A stretch of 64,000 nucleotides of DNA from Azospirillum canadense. Lineage in GTDB: Bacteria > Pseudomonadota > Alphaproteobacteria > Azospirillales > Azospirillaceae. A model generated the notes under the pieces. That model had not been told where the DNA came from. It did not search any database and saw only the letters and a list, made by a program, of their open reading frames with translations. The DNA lies in NCBI RefSeq assembly GCF_025961225.1, contig NZ_JAOQNG010000010.1:1540501-1604500 (forward strand), given 5' to 3'. The first letter of the stretch is position 1. Every line of letters starts with the position of its first letter. Made by a program: the position numbers and the translations under genes. Positions 43,757 to 52,004 of this stretch are shown here, piece by piece.

Positions 43757-45520
43757 TCATGCCCCGACGGCGGCCCCGACGGTGGCCCCGACGGTGACTG
43801 GGCGGTTCACGTCGGCGTTGAGCGGTACGCTCACCGTGGCGGTGCAGCCCGACTGGACGTCGAAGGATATGGTCCCGCCGACTTGGCGGACGAGGGCATC
43901 GACAAGCGTTGTCCCGATGCCACCCTTGGGGAGCATTCCCGCGCAGCCGACGCCGTCGTCGGCCACGGTCATCGACAGCCGGTCGCCATTCTTTCGAAGA
44001 AGCACCGTCACCGTTCCCTCCCTCCCGTCCGGAAAGGCGTGCTTCAGCGCGTTGATGACGAGTTCGTTGGCAATCAGGCCCAGTGGCGTCGCCAGTTCGA
44101 TCGAGCAGGCCGCATCGTCCGTGTCGGCGTGGATCGTGACCGTGTCATTCGGGCGAAGGTCCCGAAGAGCCTCGCAGAGTTGACGCAGGTGCATCCCGAG
44201 ATCGACGTTCGTCAAATCCCCGGACGTGTAGAGCTGCTCGTGCAGGCGCCCCATGGAGGTCACGCGCCCGGTCAGCGCCTCGATGCGGCCGCGAGCCAGG
44301 TCACCTTTCGGGAGCCGGCGCATCTCCACCATCATCAGGCCGCAGATCACCTGCAAGTTGTTCTTCACGCGATGGTGGATTTCGCGAAGCAGGACCGTCT
44401 TCTCGGCAACGATGCCCCTAAGCCTGCTGTCCGCATCCTGCAGATCGCTCACGTAGTTTCGAAGGGCCTTGGAAAGTGTGGCGGCTTCCGTGTAGCGGCT
44501 GGTCAGGGGCAGGTCGGGCACTGCGCCGTCTATCCCCGCGGCTTCGACGGCCCTGGACATGGCGCGAAGGGGAGCCGACAGCCACGTGGCCAGAACGTGA
44601 CCGACGAGGACCGCCAGCAGGCTGGCGAATGCTCCCCACGCGATCACGCGGTTTCGCAGCTCGGAGATCGGCGCCATCGCCTGATCGACAGGCTGGCGAA
44701 GCACGACGCGCCAGCCCAGCCCGGGATAGTCCCGGTAGCCTTTCGTCTGCACGACGCTGGTGAGGAAATTTCGTCCGTCCGGCCAGGATTGGACCTTCGT
44801 GTCCTGGCCCCCCGCCGGCGCAATCGCCAGCGGCTTGCCCACGAGGGACTGCGGTCCGAGAATCACCGTGCCGTCGGTGGAGAGGATCATCGCCTCGACC
44901 CCGGTTTCGTCGGGAATCTGGCCGAGCACGGAGCGTTCAACCTCCGACGCCCAGTCCCAGCTAAGGTGGGCGGCCACGACGCCGGTCAGCGTACCGCGTT
45001 CGTCGTGTACGGGTGCGGCGAGGTCGACGAAGCGGGGAACCTCCTTCCGATCGGCATAAAGGAGCTTCGCGAGGACCACCGCGTCATGAACATCGCCGAC
45101 ATAGGGACGGTCGAACCCCTGCTTCCACCATCCACGCGCGCTGACATCCATCCCCTCATTGATACGGCCCGTCGCCGCTTCCAGAAGGCCGGTCGGCCGG
45201 ATGAAGCCGATCCAGGCATAATCCGGATAGGTGTCCTGAAGTTTCTGCAAGACCACGCGCCGCGCGTCGCGAGGGGTGTCCGTCGACCGAATCGTCTCGA
45301 GACTCGTCACGACGGTGAGGTCGCGGTAGCGCTCGAACATACCCCGGTCAAGCTTGTCTGCCACCTGGCTTGCATACAGGTGCAGTTGGTCGCCGATCAT
45401 GCGTTGAAGGCGGTCTCCGGCTTCGATCTGCAAAAACGCGGCCGTGCCCGCCGTGAAGGCCAGTCCGATGCCGCCCAGGCACGCGATGAGCATCGCCCTC
45501 AGACCGATTTTCAAGATCAT
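43757..45520 (-). CDS. HWE/HisKA_2-family sensor histidine kinase with periplasmic Cache domain
   Basis: 587 residues. A first helix (MILKIGLRAMLIACLGGIGL) is followed by a periplasmic dCache-like domain of about 240 residues, a second helix (VIAWGAFASLLAVLVGHVLA) and a HAMP-like region. The HisKA_2 motif is LLREIHHRVKNNLQVICGL, and HATPase_c has NALKHAFPDG and DDGVG. The C-terminus (VGATVGAAVGA) is encoded by a degenerate 12-bp tandem repeat at about 43762-43798. The start at 45520 gives the helix directly. The single-domain regulator on the opposite strand is a plausible partner. Confidence 0.87.
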   Translation of the reverse strand: MILKIGLRAMLIACLGGIGLAFTAGTAAFLQIEAGDRLQRMIGDQLHLYASQVADKLDRGMFERYRDLTVVTSLETIRSTDTPRDARRVVLQKLQDTYPDYAWIGFIRPTGLLEAATGRINEGMDVSARGWWKQGFDRPYVGDVHDAVVLAKLLYADRKEVPRFVDLAAPVHDERGTLTGVVAAHLSWDWASEVERSVLGQIPDETGVEAMILSTDGTVILGPQSLVGKPLAIAPAGGQDTKVQSWPDGRNFLTSVVQTKGYRDYPGLGWRVVLRQPVDQAMAPISELRNRVIAWGAFASLLAVLVGHVLATWLSAPLRAMSRAVEAAGIDGAVPDLPLTSRYTEAATLSKALRNYVSDLQDADSRLRGIVAEKTVLLREIHHRVKNNLQVICGLMMVEMRRLPKGDLARGRIEALTGRVTSMGRLHEQLYTSGDLTNVDLGMHLRQLCEALRDLRPNDTVTIHADTDDAACSIELATPLGLIANELVINALKHAFPDGREGTVTVLLRKNGDRLSMTVADDGVGCAGMLPKGGIGTTLVDALVRQVGGTISFDVQSGCTATVSVPLNADVNRPVTVGATVGAAVGA

Positions 45521-45748
45521 GGACCATTCTTGGGTTGAGGCACCGCGCCAAGGCTCGGCTATACCGGATTGGGAAGGATGCTCACATCCCGGCGGAACGA
45601 ACAAGGGCCGGCGCCAATTTGGGACAGTCGTCGGACCGGGTATGACCTGCTTGCCCTTGTTCCCCCGAACTGGCCGGCTACAATCCCGCTAGGAACGGGA
45701 GCTTAGCGTCCCGGACCCGATATCGCGTTTCCTTTCCGGTAGGCCATC

Positions 45749-46135
45749 ATGACTGAACCCCGCCACATCCTGCTTGTCGACGATGAAGCCATCGCCATCA
45801 TGGCGCTGGAGCACGGCTTGATGGATGAGGGATTCCGGGTCACCACGGCCTTCAATGGCCAGGAAGCATTGGGACTTTGGCGCGGTGACCGCTTCGATGC
45901 GCTGGTTACCGACCTTCGAATGCCGGTGATGGCCGGCGATGAACTCATACGGAACGTGCGGAGCGATAAGCCCGGGCTGCCTGTGGTGGTCGTAAGCGGA
46001 TATGCCACCGGCGAGATCTCTGAAGGATTGAAGGTGAACTTTCCGGCCCCGATCGCGATCATGCCCAAGCCCGTGCGCGTCGAGGAAGTCTCCGGCGCGC
46101 TGAAGCGGATGCTTTCGTGGGACGTTGGCGCGTAA
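45749..46135 (+). CDS. single-domain response regulator
   Basis: 128 residues, a receiver domain only (HILLVDDEAIAIMALEHGLM, phospho-acceptor in ALVTDLRMPVMAGDEL, Lys in IAIMPKPVRVEEV). With no output domain, it acts through protein binding or as a phosphate sink. It is divergent from the HWE kinase across 228 bp, so the two may form a signalling pair. Confidence 0.87.
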   Translation: MTEPRHILLVDDEAIAIMALEHGLMDEGFRVTTAFNGQEALGLWRGDRFDALVTDLRMPVMAGDELIRNVRSDKPGLPVVVVSGYATGEISEGLKVNFPAPIAIMPKPVRVEEVSGALKRMLSWDVGA

Positions 46136-46216
46136 AGCAGGCACCATCGCCCCGCGGTGGTTCGTCCATCGCCCGCTTGAACGCCGCCGGCAGCGCACGA
46201 TCGGAAAGGGGGGTGG

Positions 46217-46885
46217 TCACCGGATCAGCAGGACCGCAAGGCCGCCACCGATCAGCGTCCCGGCCCACAGCCGGTCGAAGTTGATCCAGCCGCGCCGCAG
46301 GATGCCGAGACCGACGGTGCTGAAGACCAGCAGCGCCACGACGGCGACCACCGCAAGCATCGCCGCCATGTGCACCAGCACCACCATGGCCCCGGCCAGG
46401 GCGGTGCCGAACGCGGCGACGGAGCCCGTCATCTCGGCACCGGGACCACACAGGGACAAGGCCAGCATGGAGGCTGGCGCCAGTATGCCCAGCAGCAGGG
46501 GCAGGATCATCAATCCGGCGCCATGCGCCGTGGCCATCAGGAACGACCACAGCGTCAGTTCGGCGAAGCCGGCGCGCATTCCGGCCCGGACCCGGTGACG
46601 CGGGCCGCGCATCAACCGGTAAGCGCCAAAGCCGATCAGGACGGCTGCCAGCCCCGGCGTCAGAACCTTCGGCGCGACGAAAAACTGAGTCACCCCGAAC
46701 CCCAGGACCACGGCGAGCACGGACAGTGCGTGTCCCAGGGCGATCGGCGGCAAGGCCGACAACACCGCTCCGCGACGGCCTTCCTGGAGGCCGAGCGCCA
46801 CGGCGAACAGCCATCCCGACGCCGGGTTGGCCCCATGGAAGGCGCCCAGCCCGACCAGCGCCAGCCACGGCCAGAGATCGTTCAT
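46217..46885 (-). CDS. polytopic membrane protein paired with the SBP56 gene
   Basis: 222 residues with about six helices. The N-terminal LVGLGAFHGANPASGWLFAV has conserved His and Asn, and the middle has LMATAHGAGLMILPLLLGI. The His motifs HGANP and HGAG recall metal-transport helices of the NicO/HoxN type, but the assignment is not firm. It starts 28 bp after the selenium-binding-protein-type gene, so it probably works with it, perhaps moving its metal or sulfur ligand. Confidence 0.7.
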   Translation of the reverse strand: MNDLWPWLALVGLGAFHGANPASGWLFAVALGLQEGRRGAVLSALPPIALGHALSVLAVVLGFGVTQFFVAPKVLTPGLAAVLIGFGAYRLMRGPRHRVRAGMRAGFAELTLWSFLMATAHGAGLMILPLLLGILAPASMLALSLCGPGAEMTGSVAAFGTALAGAMVVLVHMAAMLAVVAVVALLVFSTVGLGILRRGWINFDRLWAGTLIGGGLAVLLIR

Positions 46886-46893
46886 GGATAAGG

Positions 46894-46921
46894 ATCGCTC
46901 ATGGGTAATCGCTCATGGGTA
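46894..46921. repeat. perfect 14-bp tandem duplication overlapping a stop codon
   Basis: ATCGCTCATGGGTA occurs at 46894-46907 and 46908-46921. The second copy contains the stop codon of the SBP56-type gene. Confidence 0.9.
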
Positions 46922-48313
46922 GCAGTACGAATCCGAGGAGGCGTCGCCGCCTTCGAGCCGGACCTGATGCCCACGGAATCCGTCGTCGAAGCGCAGGAAG
47001 AAGCGCTCGTCGATGCTGAGGCCACCATCGGGGGCGGCATCGAGCTTCACCATCCAGCTCTTGATTCCCTCCGGATAGAACTGCTCGTCCCACGTCCGGT
47101 ACAGCGAATTGGTGAAGTAGACCCGCCGCCCGTCGCGGCTGACCTCGACCATCTGCGGGCCCCCGTTCAGGCCGCCGTTCGCGCCCGGATGGCCGGCGCG
47201 CGCGACGATGCCGCCCAGGCGAACGGAGCCGGTCAGCTTGGGCTGGAACGGGTCGGCCACATCGTACCGGCGCATTTCGCCGGTGCCCCAGCACGCCACA
47301 TAAAGCCAACGGTCGTCGAGCGACAGGTCGATGTCGGTCACGAGCGGCGGCACGGCCTTGAAACCCTTGAGCAGGGGCGGCAGCTGATCCGGATCCGCCG
47401 GTTCGGCCGGAATATCGATGATCTTCCGCATCGCCCACTGGTCGCCCTCGCGGTGCCACATCCAGATCGACGAGGACAGGTCGGTCAGATTGACCACAGC
47501 GTTCATGAAGCCATGCGTCTTGGTCGGATCGTGTGCCGGCCGCAATTCCAGCGCCAACTGGTACTCCGGTCCGAGATCGATGGTTTGCCGGTGGCGGCGC
47601 CTGCGCAGATCCCAGAAGTGGACGCGATGGCCATACTTGGCGCCGAGCAGCAGGTCGGGGTCGAGCCCGTTCTCGATCATGTCGGGCGTGCCCCACTCGC
47701 TGGTGACCATGGTGTCCTGGCCGAGGTGCCACCACACGTCGTAGGCCAGGAACTGCGGCCCACGATCGATCTCCCACTGGCCGAGGACGTCGAACGTCTC
47801 ATGGTCCATGAGAAACACCCCGCCCGGCCCGCCGCCATTGCCGTCGCCGTTCCCGAGCGCGCTGACGTAGATGCCCTCCGGCCCGCAGTGAAGGGTGTGG
47901 GGGCGGGAGTAGTTGGCCCGTGCCGCCACCTCCTGCGGCTCGATCACCTTGACGATCTTCGGGCTGGCCGGATCGGGCTTGACGTCCAGGATGTGAAGGC
48001 GCGACGACCGCAAGCCCGGCACGATGAGATAACGCCGCTCCACATGCGGATGGGGCGCATAGGGACACAAGGCCGAGCTGCAGGCGTTCCAGCCGAAGTG
48101 ATGCAGTTCGTCGCCGGCGTTGGGCATGTCCACCCGGGCAAGGAGCTGGCCGTAGCGCGACGAGGCCGGATCGACATCGACGACGCCCAATGCGTCCGGA
48201 CGCGCAGCCGATTCGACATTCAGCATGGCCACATAGGCAAGTCGTTCGGAAGGGGCCTGCATGGCCATCCGGGGAGAAGGGTAGAAGCTGGGGTCAGGAG
48301 TCCAGGTTGCCAT
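46913..48313 (-). CDS. selenium-binding protein (SBP56) / methanethiol oxidase family
   Basis: 466 residues, typical length. Seven-bladed propeller with FGWNACSSALCPYAPHPHVE, YSRPHTLHCGPEGIYVSALG, GGVFLMDHETFDVLG, VTSEWGTPDM, WGTGEMRRYDV and DDGFRGHQVRLEGGD. In bacteria this family includes copper-dependent methanethiol oxidase, which converts methanethiol to formaldehyde, sulfide and peroxide. No signal peptide is obvious. The catalytic assignment is by family; neighbours SCO1 and MauG, seen with MtoX elsewhere, are absent here. Confidence 0.85.
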   Translation of the reverse strand: MATWTPDPSFYPSPRMAMQAPSERLAYVAMLNVESAARPDALGVVDVDPASSRYGQLLARVDMPNAGDELHHFGWNACSSALCPYAPHPHVERRYLIVPGLRSSRLHILDVKPDPASPKIVKVIEPQEVAARANYSRPHTLHCGPEGIYVSALGNGDGNGGGPGGVFLMDHETFDVLGQWEIDRGPQFLAYDVWWHLGQDTMVTSEWGTPDMIENGLDPDLLLGAKYGHRVHFWDLRRRRHRQTIDLGPEYQLALELRPAHDPTKTHGFMNAVVNLTDLSSSIWMWHREGDQWAMRKIIDIPAEPADPDQLPPLLKGFKAVPPLVTDIDLSLDDRWLYVACWGTGEMRRYDVADPFQPKLTGSVRLGGIVARAGHPGANGGLNGGPQMVEVSRDGRRVYFTNSLYRTWDEQFYPEGIKSWMVKLDAAPDGGLSIDERFFLRFDDGFRGHQVRLEGGDASSDSYCYP

Positions 48314-48577
48314 CGGGCACCCTCCCTAAACGATGCGCTCCGCACGGGCAATTCTAGGGCGGCACAACCCCCGGATTCAAAAGAGCATAGGGAAGATTTC
48401 ATTGCCGCATGGCGGGCCTTCTCAGCCCACTTTGGCTAATGGCCTTACAGGATTCTTGGCGTAATTCGGCGAAGGCCGGCAGGCCGCGCGTGGTCTTGAC
48501 GACGGTCAAGGACGGACGGCCGCCCCGCATCCAGCATTCCGGCGCATTCCCAAGTCGGCTTGGAGAGAGGGAACCCC

Positions 48578-48916
48578 ATGCAGCCAGACTCCACCCCTGC
48601 CGCCGGCATCGGCCACAATTCCCGGACAGCCCCCATCGGCGTTGAGGTGCGGCTGTTCAACAGCATGGTGACGGCCTGCCCGACCGTCCCCGCCCGTTCG
48701 GCCATCACGCTGTCGCCGGGCGCGACCATCGGCGATGTGGTCCGCCAGCTCGGCCTTCCGAAGCAGGAGATCTTCCTGGTCCTGGTCAACGGACGCGACG
48801 TGACACCGAGGCTGGGCGTCCCCGTCGAGACCGGCCGGGTGTTGGAGGACGGGGACGTCGTCGCCTTCTCAGGCCCGGTTCCCTACAGCTGGGGCTACGG
48901 CGCCTGCGTGGTGTGA
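48578..48916 (+). CDS. MoaD/ThiS-like ubiquitin-fold protein without a C-terminal Gly-Gly
   Basis: 112 residues. The beta-grasp core is VEVRLFNSMVTACP, LSPGATIGDVVRQLGLP, LVLVNGRDVTPRL and LEDGDVVAFSGPV. Canonical MoaD/ThiS end in GlyGly for adenylation; here the tail is PYSWGYGACVV. It therefore cannot be a standard sulfur carrier unless processed. The N-terminal AAGIGHNSR is typical of small alphaproteobacterial proteins. GAGAGAGGGAA precedes the ATG at 48578. The divergent promoter region with the SBP56 gene (48314-48577) shows no other feature I can identify. Confidence 0.75.
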   Translation: MQPDSTPAAGIGHNSRTAPIGVEVRLFNSMVTACPTVPARSAITLSPGATIGDVVRQLGLPKQEIFLVLVNGRDVTPRLGVPVETGRVLEDGDVVAFSGPVPYSWGYGACVV

Positions 48917-49002
48917 CCCTTCGGAACCATTGGCCCGGAACCGTCAGTCAGGTGCACCAACTCACCAACCATCATCATCCCAAGAATTGATCGACAGTAC
49001 GG

Positions 49003-50079
49003 TCAAAGCAGGGACAGTTGATCGCCAGGCATGGGAGGGGGCTTGAACGCGGTGCAGTTCAGGTCGGCCTTACGGGCGTTCAGGCCAAGGCGCTTGCAGG
49101 CCAGCTTGAAGCGCTTCGCCAGCAGCTCCGCGACCGGGCCGGAGCCCTTCATGCGGCTGCCGAACTGCGACTGGTACAGCTCCCCGTCCCGGCACTGCCG
49201 GATCAGGCCGAGCACGCGGTCGGCGCGGTTGGGCGCGTGTGCGCGCAGCCACTCCTCGAACAGGTCTTTGATCTCCAGCGGCAGGCGCAGCAGGATGTAG
49301 TTGGCCTGCGTCGCGCCGGCCTCCGCCGCGGTGGCGAGGATCGCTTCCAGCTCGTGGTCGTTCAGCGCCGGGATCATCGGGCTGGCCAGCACGGCCACCG
49401 GCACGCCGGCCGCCGTCAACTCGCGCATGGCGTCAAGGCGCCGGGCGGGCGTGCTGGCCCGCGGCTCCAGCCGCCGCGCGAGATCACGGTCGAGCGTGGT
49501 GAGGGAGAGCGCAACGTTGACCAGCCCCATCGCCGCCATCGGCGCCAGGATGTCGAGGTCGCGCAGGACCAGCGCCGACTTGGTGATGATCATCACCGGC
49601 TGGTTGAAGTCGCGGCAGACCTCCAGCACGCCGCGGGTGATGCGCTGCTCCCGCTCGATGGGCTGGTACGGGTCGGTGTTGGCGCCCAGCGCCAGCGGCT
49701 GGCAGCGGTAGGACTTCGCCCGCAGCTCCGCGGCCAGCAGCTCCGCCGCCCGGGCCTTGCGGAAAATCTTCGTTTCAAAATCCAGCCCTGGCGACAGGCC
49801 GAGATAAGCGTGGGTGGGCCGGGCGAAGCAGTAGATGCAAGCGTGCTCGCAGCCGCGGTACGGATTCACCGAACGCTCGAAAATCACGTCGGGAGACGTG
49901 TTCCTCGACAGAACGGACTTCGCCGTGTCGTCGAAGACCGTCGTCGGGACCGGTTCGGCCAACGCCTCGTTCTCGCCCCAGCCGTCGTCCGACAGGACGC
50001 GCGTCTCGCGCTCAAAACGCGAGGTCGCGTTGCTGATGGCCCCCCGTCCCTTCAGCGGCTGTCGCTTAAGCTCGTCCAT
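49003..50079 (-). CDS. PA0069-type radical SAM protein
   Basis: 358 residues. The radical SAM cluster is CEHACIYCFARP (CxxxCxxC). Preceding this, RGAISNATSRFE and VLSRNTSPDVIFERSVNPYRG are the PA0069 subfamily pattern, followed by GANTDPYQPIERE, the SPL-like region. The function is unknown; relatives resemble spore photoproduct lyase folds. The start at 50079 (MDELKRQPLKGRGA) fits the family although the Shine-Dalgarno is poor. Confidence 0.85.
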   Translation of the reverse strand: MDELKRQPLKGRGAISNATSRFERETRVLSDDGWGENEALAEPVPTTVFDDTAKSVLSRNTSPDVIFERSVNPYRGCEHACIYCFARPTHAYLGLSPGLDFETKIFRKARAAELLAAELRAKSYRCQPLALGANTDPYQPIEREQRITRGVLEVCRDFNQPVMIITKSALVLRDLDILAPMAAMGLVNVALSLTTLDRDLARRLEPRASTPARRLDAMRELTAAGVPVAVLASPMIPALNDHELEAILATAAEAGATQANYILLRLPLEIKDLFEEWLRAHAPNRADRVLGLIRQCRDGELYQSQFGSRMKGSGPVAELLAKRFKLACKRLGLNARKADLNCTAFKPPPMPGDQLSLL

Positions 50080-50177
50080 ACGCGAGAGGATAATCGCGGC
50101 GAATGCGAACGTAAAGCGAACAAGCGGTGCGAGTGTAAGAGCCCGACGCAAGAACTCCCACCCACCAAAATCCCGAC

Positions 50178-50798
50178 CTATACGATCCCACGCACGAACA
50201 GCGCGACCGCCTTGCGCACGAAGGCTTCGCGTTCCTCCTCCGGGGGATAGTCGCACAGGCCCAGCTCCAGCGCGCACCGGGCCCCGCCCTGAAGCACGGA
50301 CAGGAACTGCATCGCCGTGAAGGCGGGATCCTCGATCCGGGCGAGCCCGCGGCGGGCGAGCCGCTCGAACAGCGCCACAAAGCCGATGACCGCCTGCTCC
50401 GGCCCGCCCTGGTAATAGAGCCGCGCGACCTCCGGAAAGCGAGAGGCCTCGCCGACGACGGTCTGGTGCATCTTGATGACCTCCGGCGACCAGAGCAGGT
50501 CGACGAAGCGGCGGCCGACGCGGGACAGCGTCTCCTCCAGCGAAAGGTCGTCGAAGGCGTCCGGCGCGAAACGCAGGCCGTAGCGGTCGCATTCCGCGGT
50601 GATGGTCGCGACGAACAGCTCCTCCTTGCTGGGAAAGCGCGTGTAGAGCGTCGTCTTGGACACCCGCGCCCGTTGCGCGACGAGGTCCATGGAGGTCCCG
50701 CCATAGCCGAGTTCCAGGAACGCCTCGCGCGAGGCGGTCAGGATCTTCAGGGCCTTCGGATCCTGTGCGGAGGGTGCGGCAATTAGTTCTGAAGTCAT
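50178..50798 (-). CDS. TetR-family repressor of the RND efflux operon
   Basis: 206 residues. HTH region: ILTASREAFLELGYGGTSMD then ARVSKTTLYTRFPSKEELF. The C-terminal domain is AcrR-like (YQGGPEQAVIGFVALFE, VLQGGARCALELG). It is divergent from the MFP/RND genes, with symmetric operator halves between, so it should repress efflux until a ligand binds. Confidence 0.88.
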   Translation of the reverse strand: MTSELIAAPSAQDPKALKILTASREAFLELGYGGTSMDLVAQRARVSKTTLYTRFPSKEELFVATITAECDRYGLRFAPDAFDDLSLEETLSRVGRRFVDLLWSPEVIKMHQTVVGEASRFPEVARLYYQGGPEQAVIGFVALFERLARRGLARIEDPAFTAMQFLSVLQGGARCALELGLCDYPPEEEREAFVRKAVALFVRGIV

Positions 50799-50807
50799 CT
50801 GCACTAA

Positions 50808-50871
50808 ACTGTATCGTTCACTCTTGACGAGGGTCCGTCTCCGATCTACGACTCTAACAGTACGATACAGT
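50808..50871. promoter_or_regulatory. paired TetR-type operators
   Basis: ACTGTATCGT (50808-50817) and its exact complement ACGATACAGT (50862-50871) flank the TetR/RND divergent promoter. The second lies within the interrupted palindrome ACAGTACGATACAGT. Confidence 0.6.
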
Positions 50872-50894
50872 CCAGTCCAGTTGGGAGAAGGGTT

Positions 50895-52004
50895 ATGGAT
50901 CGGCGGGTGGGATCGGGATCCCTGGCGCTGGCGCTCCTGCTCGGCGCCGCGGCGCTGACCGGATGCAAAGACGAACAGACCGCGAGCGCTCCGGAGCCGC
51001 GCCCCGTGCGGGTGACGACCGTGGCGCTGGAGCCCGCCGACGACACCGTCCGCTACCCCGCCGTCATTCGCCCCCGTGTCGAGGCCGACGTGGGCTTCCG
51101 CATCGCCGGCAAGGTGGTCGCCCGGCTGGTCGAGGTCGGCGCGCGGGTGGAGCCCGGCACGCCGCTGGCCCGGCTGGACCCGGCGGACATCGAGCTTCAG
51201 GTGCGCGCCTCCCAGGCGCAGCTCGCGTCCGCCAAGGCCGACGCGGCCAACGCCCGCGCCGACTTCGACCGCTACTCCAAGCTCGCCCGGGGGGAATGGA
51301 CCACCCGCCAGGAATACGACCGCCGCAAGGCGACGCTGGACAAGACCGATGCCAAGGTCCGGGAGATCGAGGCGCAGCTGCGCGTGCTGAACAATTCGGT
51401 CCAGTACACGACCCTGCTGGCCGACAGCCCCGGCGTCGTCACCGCCGCGCTGGTGGAGCCCGGCCAAGTGGTCGCACAAGGGCAGCCGGCCTTCCGCGTC
51501 GCCCGCCTCGGCGAGGTGGAGGCGGTTGCCAACATCCCCGAGCAGCAGCTGGCCGGCCTGCCGCAACGCCAGCTCGGCGTCGAGCTGTGGGCCCAGCCCG
51601 GCCTGCGCATTCCCGGGACCCTGCGGGAGGTCTCGCCCAGCGCCGACCCCGGCACCCGCACCTATCAGGCGCGCGTCACGCTGACGAACCCGCCGCCGTC
51701 GGTGCAGCTGGGCATGACCGCCACGCTGGTCGCCCGGCAGGAACGCGGCGGGATGGTCGCCCGGATTCCCCTGACCGCCATCACGCAGAAGGAACAGGGC
51801 ACGGCCGTCTGGGTGTTGCCCGGCGACAGCAACAGCAACGGGGCCGACCGTCTTGACCTGCGCCCGGTGTCGGTCGTGGCCTACGCCGGCGACCTCGCGG
51901 TGGTGGCCGGCGGGCTGAAGGACGGCGACCGCGTCGTAACCGCCGGCGTGCACAAGCTCGACGCCGGGCAGAAGGTCCGCGCCTGGACGGAGCCGGCGCG
52001 ATGA
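50895..52004 (+). CDS. RND efflux periplasmic adaptor (membrane fusion lipoprotein)
   Basis: 369 residues. Lipobox ALTGC with Cys24 after a hydrophobic signal. Then the HlyD-type order: barrel-sandwich (VGFRIAGKVVARLVEVGARV), coiled-coil hairpin (ASQAQLASAKADAANARADF) and beta-barrel (GMTATLVARQERGG, GDRVVTAGVHKLDAGQKV). It joins the RND pump in the inner membrane to an outer-membrane channel. Its stop overlaps the RND start by four bases (ATGA). No outer-membrane partner gene lies nearby. Confidence 0.92.
   Translation: MDRRVGSGSLALALLLGAAALTGCKDEQTASAPEPRPVRVTTVALEPADDTVRYPAVIRPRVEADVGFRIAGKVVARLVEVGARVEPGTPLARLDPADIELQVRASQAQLASAKADAANARADFDRYSKLARGEWTTRQEYDRRKATLDKTDAKVREIEAQLRVLNNSVQYTTLLADSPGVVTAALVEPGQVVAQGQPAFRVARLGEVEAVANIPEQQLAGLPQRQLGVELWAQPGLRIPGTLREVSPSADPGTRTYQARVTLTNPPPSVQLGMTATLVARQERGGMVARIPLTAITQKEQGTAVWVLPGDSNSNGADRLDLRPVSVVAYAGDLAVVAGGLKDGDRVVTAGVHKLDAGQKVRAWTEPAR

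Noticed and set aside
42801..44183. Plus-strand frame of 460 codons through the minisatellite
   Set aside because: It is antisense to the PEP-mutase-like protein and the kinase, which have family motifs.
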